DNA of 26,006 nucleotides from JAVBQJ01 sp031549115 (lineage in GTDB: Bacteria; Verrucomicrobiota; Lentisphaeria; Victivallales; Victivallaceae): contig JAVBQJ010000074.1 of NCBI GenBank assembly GCA_031549115.1, forward strand, positions 1-26,006. The letters are read 5' to 3'. A model generated the notes under the pieces. That model ran no database searches, was not told the origin of the DNA, and saw nothing but the letters and a program-made list of their open reading frames with translations. Each line of letters starts with the position of its first letter. Position 1 is the first letter of the stretch. The position numbers were made by a program, and so were the translations under genes. Shown one piece after another: positions 24,806 through 26,006 of this stretch.

Positions 24806-25195
24806 ATGAAACGCCAACCGTTCACCTTGCTGGAAGTGGTGGTGGCGATGCTGATTCTTTCGGTCGGCGTCTCCGCCATGCTGTGGCAATTCGGCAGCGC
24901 GTCGCGGCGGTTGGAACAGAGCTGGCAGGATTGGCTGCAAACGCATGAATTAAGCCAAGCCGCCGAATACGTCCTGCTCGCCGGCCCGGAACAAAAACCC
25001 GACGAACAATTCCAGAACCCGGATTATCAGGTCGAAATCGAATATACCGACCCCGACCTGCCCGACGATTTCAAGCAGCAGACCGCCAATGTCCGGTTGG
25101 CCAAACTGATCATCCGCCTGCTCGATTCGCAGCGCGACGAAATCGACCGGCTGGAAATGGACTGCTGGAAGGATACCAGTGCCCATGAATTATAA
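24806..25195 (+). CDS. gspI: Minor pseudopilin GspI
   Basis: The 129-residue product starts MKRQP before FTLLEVVVAMLILSVGVSAML, the pattern of GspI proteins, which favour LLEVLVALAI-like sequence. The soluble part is short. The ATG directly follows the gspH stop (TAAATG), and the end overlaps gspJ. GspI sits at the pseudopilus tip with GspJ and GspK. The residue before Phe is Pro. From about 24930 onwards C-ending codons become dominant. Confidence 0.85.
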   Translation: MKRQPFTLLEVVVAMLILSVGVSAMLWQFGSASRRLEQSWQDWLQTHELSQAAEYVLLAGPEQKPDEQFQNPDYQVEIEYTDPDLPDDFKQQTANVRLAKLIIRLLDSQRDEIDRLEMDCWKDTSAHEL

Positions 25196-25835
25196 ACAAT
25201 CATCGCCGTTCACTCTGCTGGAAGTGGTCCTCGCCGTCACCATCTTCGCCGTGATGTCGGGCTTGACCGCGATGATCCTGTACGCCATGCCGCACAACTG
25301 GAGCAACATGCAGGAGCGCGCCGACCGTCTCGCCGCGCTCACCCGCCTGGACAGTATCGCCGACCGCGCCATCCGCAACGCCGTGCCGTTCGAGTGGACC
25401 GAAAAACTCAGGGACGACCGCCTCATTTTCTCCGGCGATCCCCAACGCCTGGTCATCGCCTACCGCAAACCCATCGAACCGGGCTCCGGTTCCGGTATCG
25501 GTTTCCTCGCCCTCGGCTTCCGCGACGGCAAACTCCTCGCCCAATACCGCGATCAACCCATCGTCTACTGGGAGGAGGAAACGCTTCCCGGCACGCTCAC
25601 CGAAGAAATCATCCTCGAGGACGTCAAGGAATTCAACTTCCGCTACGCCAAATGGGAAAACGGCAAATTGGAATGGGACGAAGACTGGGAAGAGAACAGC
25701 AACAAGCTCTTCCCCCCCGCCATCGCCTGGGACATCGAATTCGAGGACGGCCAGAAGGTCTCCTATTTGCGCCGCACCGCCGGCAACTCCTTCTACACCA
25801 GCTACGGGAGGCGCAATGAAAACAAAAGACGTTAG
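25185..25835 (+). CDS. gspJ: Minor pseudopilin GspJ
   Basis: The product of 216 residues from ATG 25185 starts MNYKQSSP before FTLLEVVLAVTIFAVMSGL. The body shows the GspJ-type fold order: a helix with RADRLAALTRLDSIADRAI, strands RLIFSG and RLVIAYR, and FNFRYAKWENGKLEWDEDWEENS. GTG 25179 is an alternative start at a better distance from AAGGA (25169-25173). The gene overlaps gspI by 11 bp. The residue before Phe is Pro. Codons end mainly in C. Confidence 0.88.
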   Translation: MNYKQSSPFTLLEVVLAVTIFAVMSGLTAMILYAMPHNWSNMQERADRLAALTRLDSIADRAIRNAVPFEWTEKLRDDRLIFSGDPQRLVIAYRKPIEPGSGSGIGFLALGFRDGKLLAQYRDQPIVYWEEETLPGTLTEEIILEDVKEFNFRYAKWENGKLEWDEDWEENSNKLFPPAIAWDIEFEDGQKVSYLRRTAGNSFYTSYGRRNENKRR

Positions 25836-26006
25836 AGGCGTTGTTCATGGCTCTTGGGGAAGAGAGAAAGAAATTATTCGCGGCCGCATCTTTTCGGGGA
25901 GTGCGCGACCGTTTATTCTCGGCCGCGCCTCGATCACCGCGGGGGCCGGCCCCCATTCCCCCGGATTCGCTCAAGCGGCGCTCGCCTTACACGTTTTTGC
26001 CGCCCA
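25816..26006 (+). CDS. Start of a further frame, cut by the window edge (GspK or pseudopilin candidate)
   Basis: An ATG at 25816, with GGGAGG just upstream, opens a frame of 63 codons that runs off the window and overlaps gspJ by 20 bp. The visible part begins MKTKDVRGVVHGSWG and is rich in Gly, Ala, Arg and Pro. It shows no prepilin helix yet. By position gspK is expected. A second frame from ATG 25847 is also open to the edge, so the choice is uncertain. A 14-bp palindrome GGGGGCCGGCCCCC lies at 25941-25954. The stretch might instead be repeat-derived. Confidence 0.35.
   Translation, partial: MKTKDVRGVVHGSWGREKEIIRGRIFSGSARPFILGRASITAGAGPHSPGFAQAALALHVFAA

Noticed and set aside
23444..24946. 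Minus-strand frame of 500 codons across gspF end, repeat C, gspG and gspH
   Set aside because: It runs antisense through three well-supported genes and the repeat, and is His/Arg-rich without domains.

Overview
The window looks like a chromosomal segment of a Lentisphaerota (Victivallis-type) bacterium. This is inferred from gene content, not from a marker gene. The signs are GC-rich coding DNA with AT-rich intergenic DNA, secreted glycosidases, a pseudopilin with the H-X9-DG motif lying between a LacI regulator and a glycosidase, and pseudopilin leaders that start Met-Lys-Lys-Phe-Thr-Leu-Ile-Glu. No rRNA, tRNA or CRISPR array was seen.

Left half (about 1-15,900): every gene is on the minus strand, so transcription runs right to left. 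The order is a LacI-family repressor (14910-15899) with a promoter and a perfect palindromic operator, an H-X9-DG pseudopilin (14202-14861), a six-hairpin-type glycosidase with an in-frame MITE (12641-14212), a structured repeat, a secreted GH42-like beta-galactosidase (9514-12261) and an MFS sugar transporter (8109-9500). Together these read as one carbohydrate-use locus. A separate promoter then drives a small two-helix membrane protein and the helicase HrpB (5029-7449). Next come an unrecognised 407-residue protein (3570-4793), a GntR/LacI-hybrid repressor with a clear promoter and operator, and a secreted DUF4091/GH123-like protein (120-2273).

Right half (about 16,190 to the end): plus-strand genes form a type II secretion operon. 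The order is GspL-like, GspM/PilO-like, GspC/PilP-like, gspD, gspE, gspF, a repeat region, then gspG, gspH, gspI, gspJ and the start of one more frame cut by the window edge. Most joints are overlaps or near-abutments. No prepilin peptidase (gspO) or PilT is present, so those must lie elsewhere.

Three features are not explained by ordinary genes. (1) A modular hairpin-rich repeat occurs three times (1-113, 12371-12655, 23527-23735). It always follows directly on a gene's stop codon and always has the same orientation relative to that gene. One long stem is kept by a compensatory change. (2) A 273-bp MITE insertion in CTAG adds exactly 91 stop-free codons to a glycosidase gene. (3) None of the five pseudopilins has glycine before the conserved Phe, although classical prepilin peptidases require it. 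The association of LacI, pseudopilin and glycosidase genes next to a full secretion operon suggests substrate-specific pseudopilins, but that is a hypothesis.
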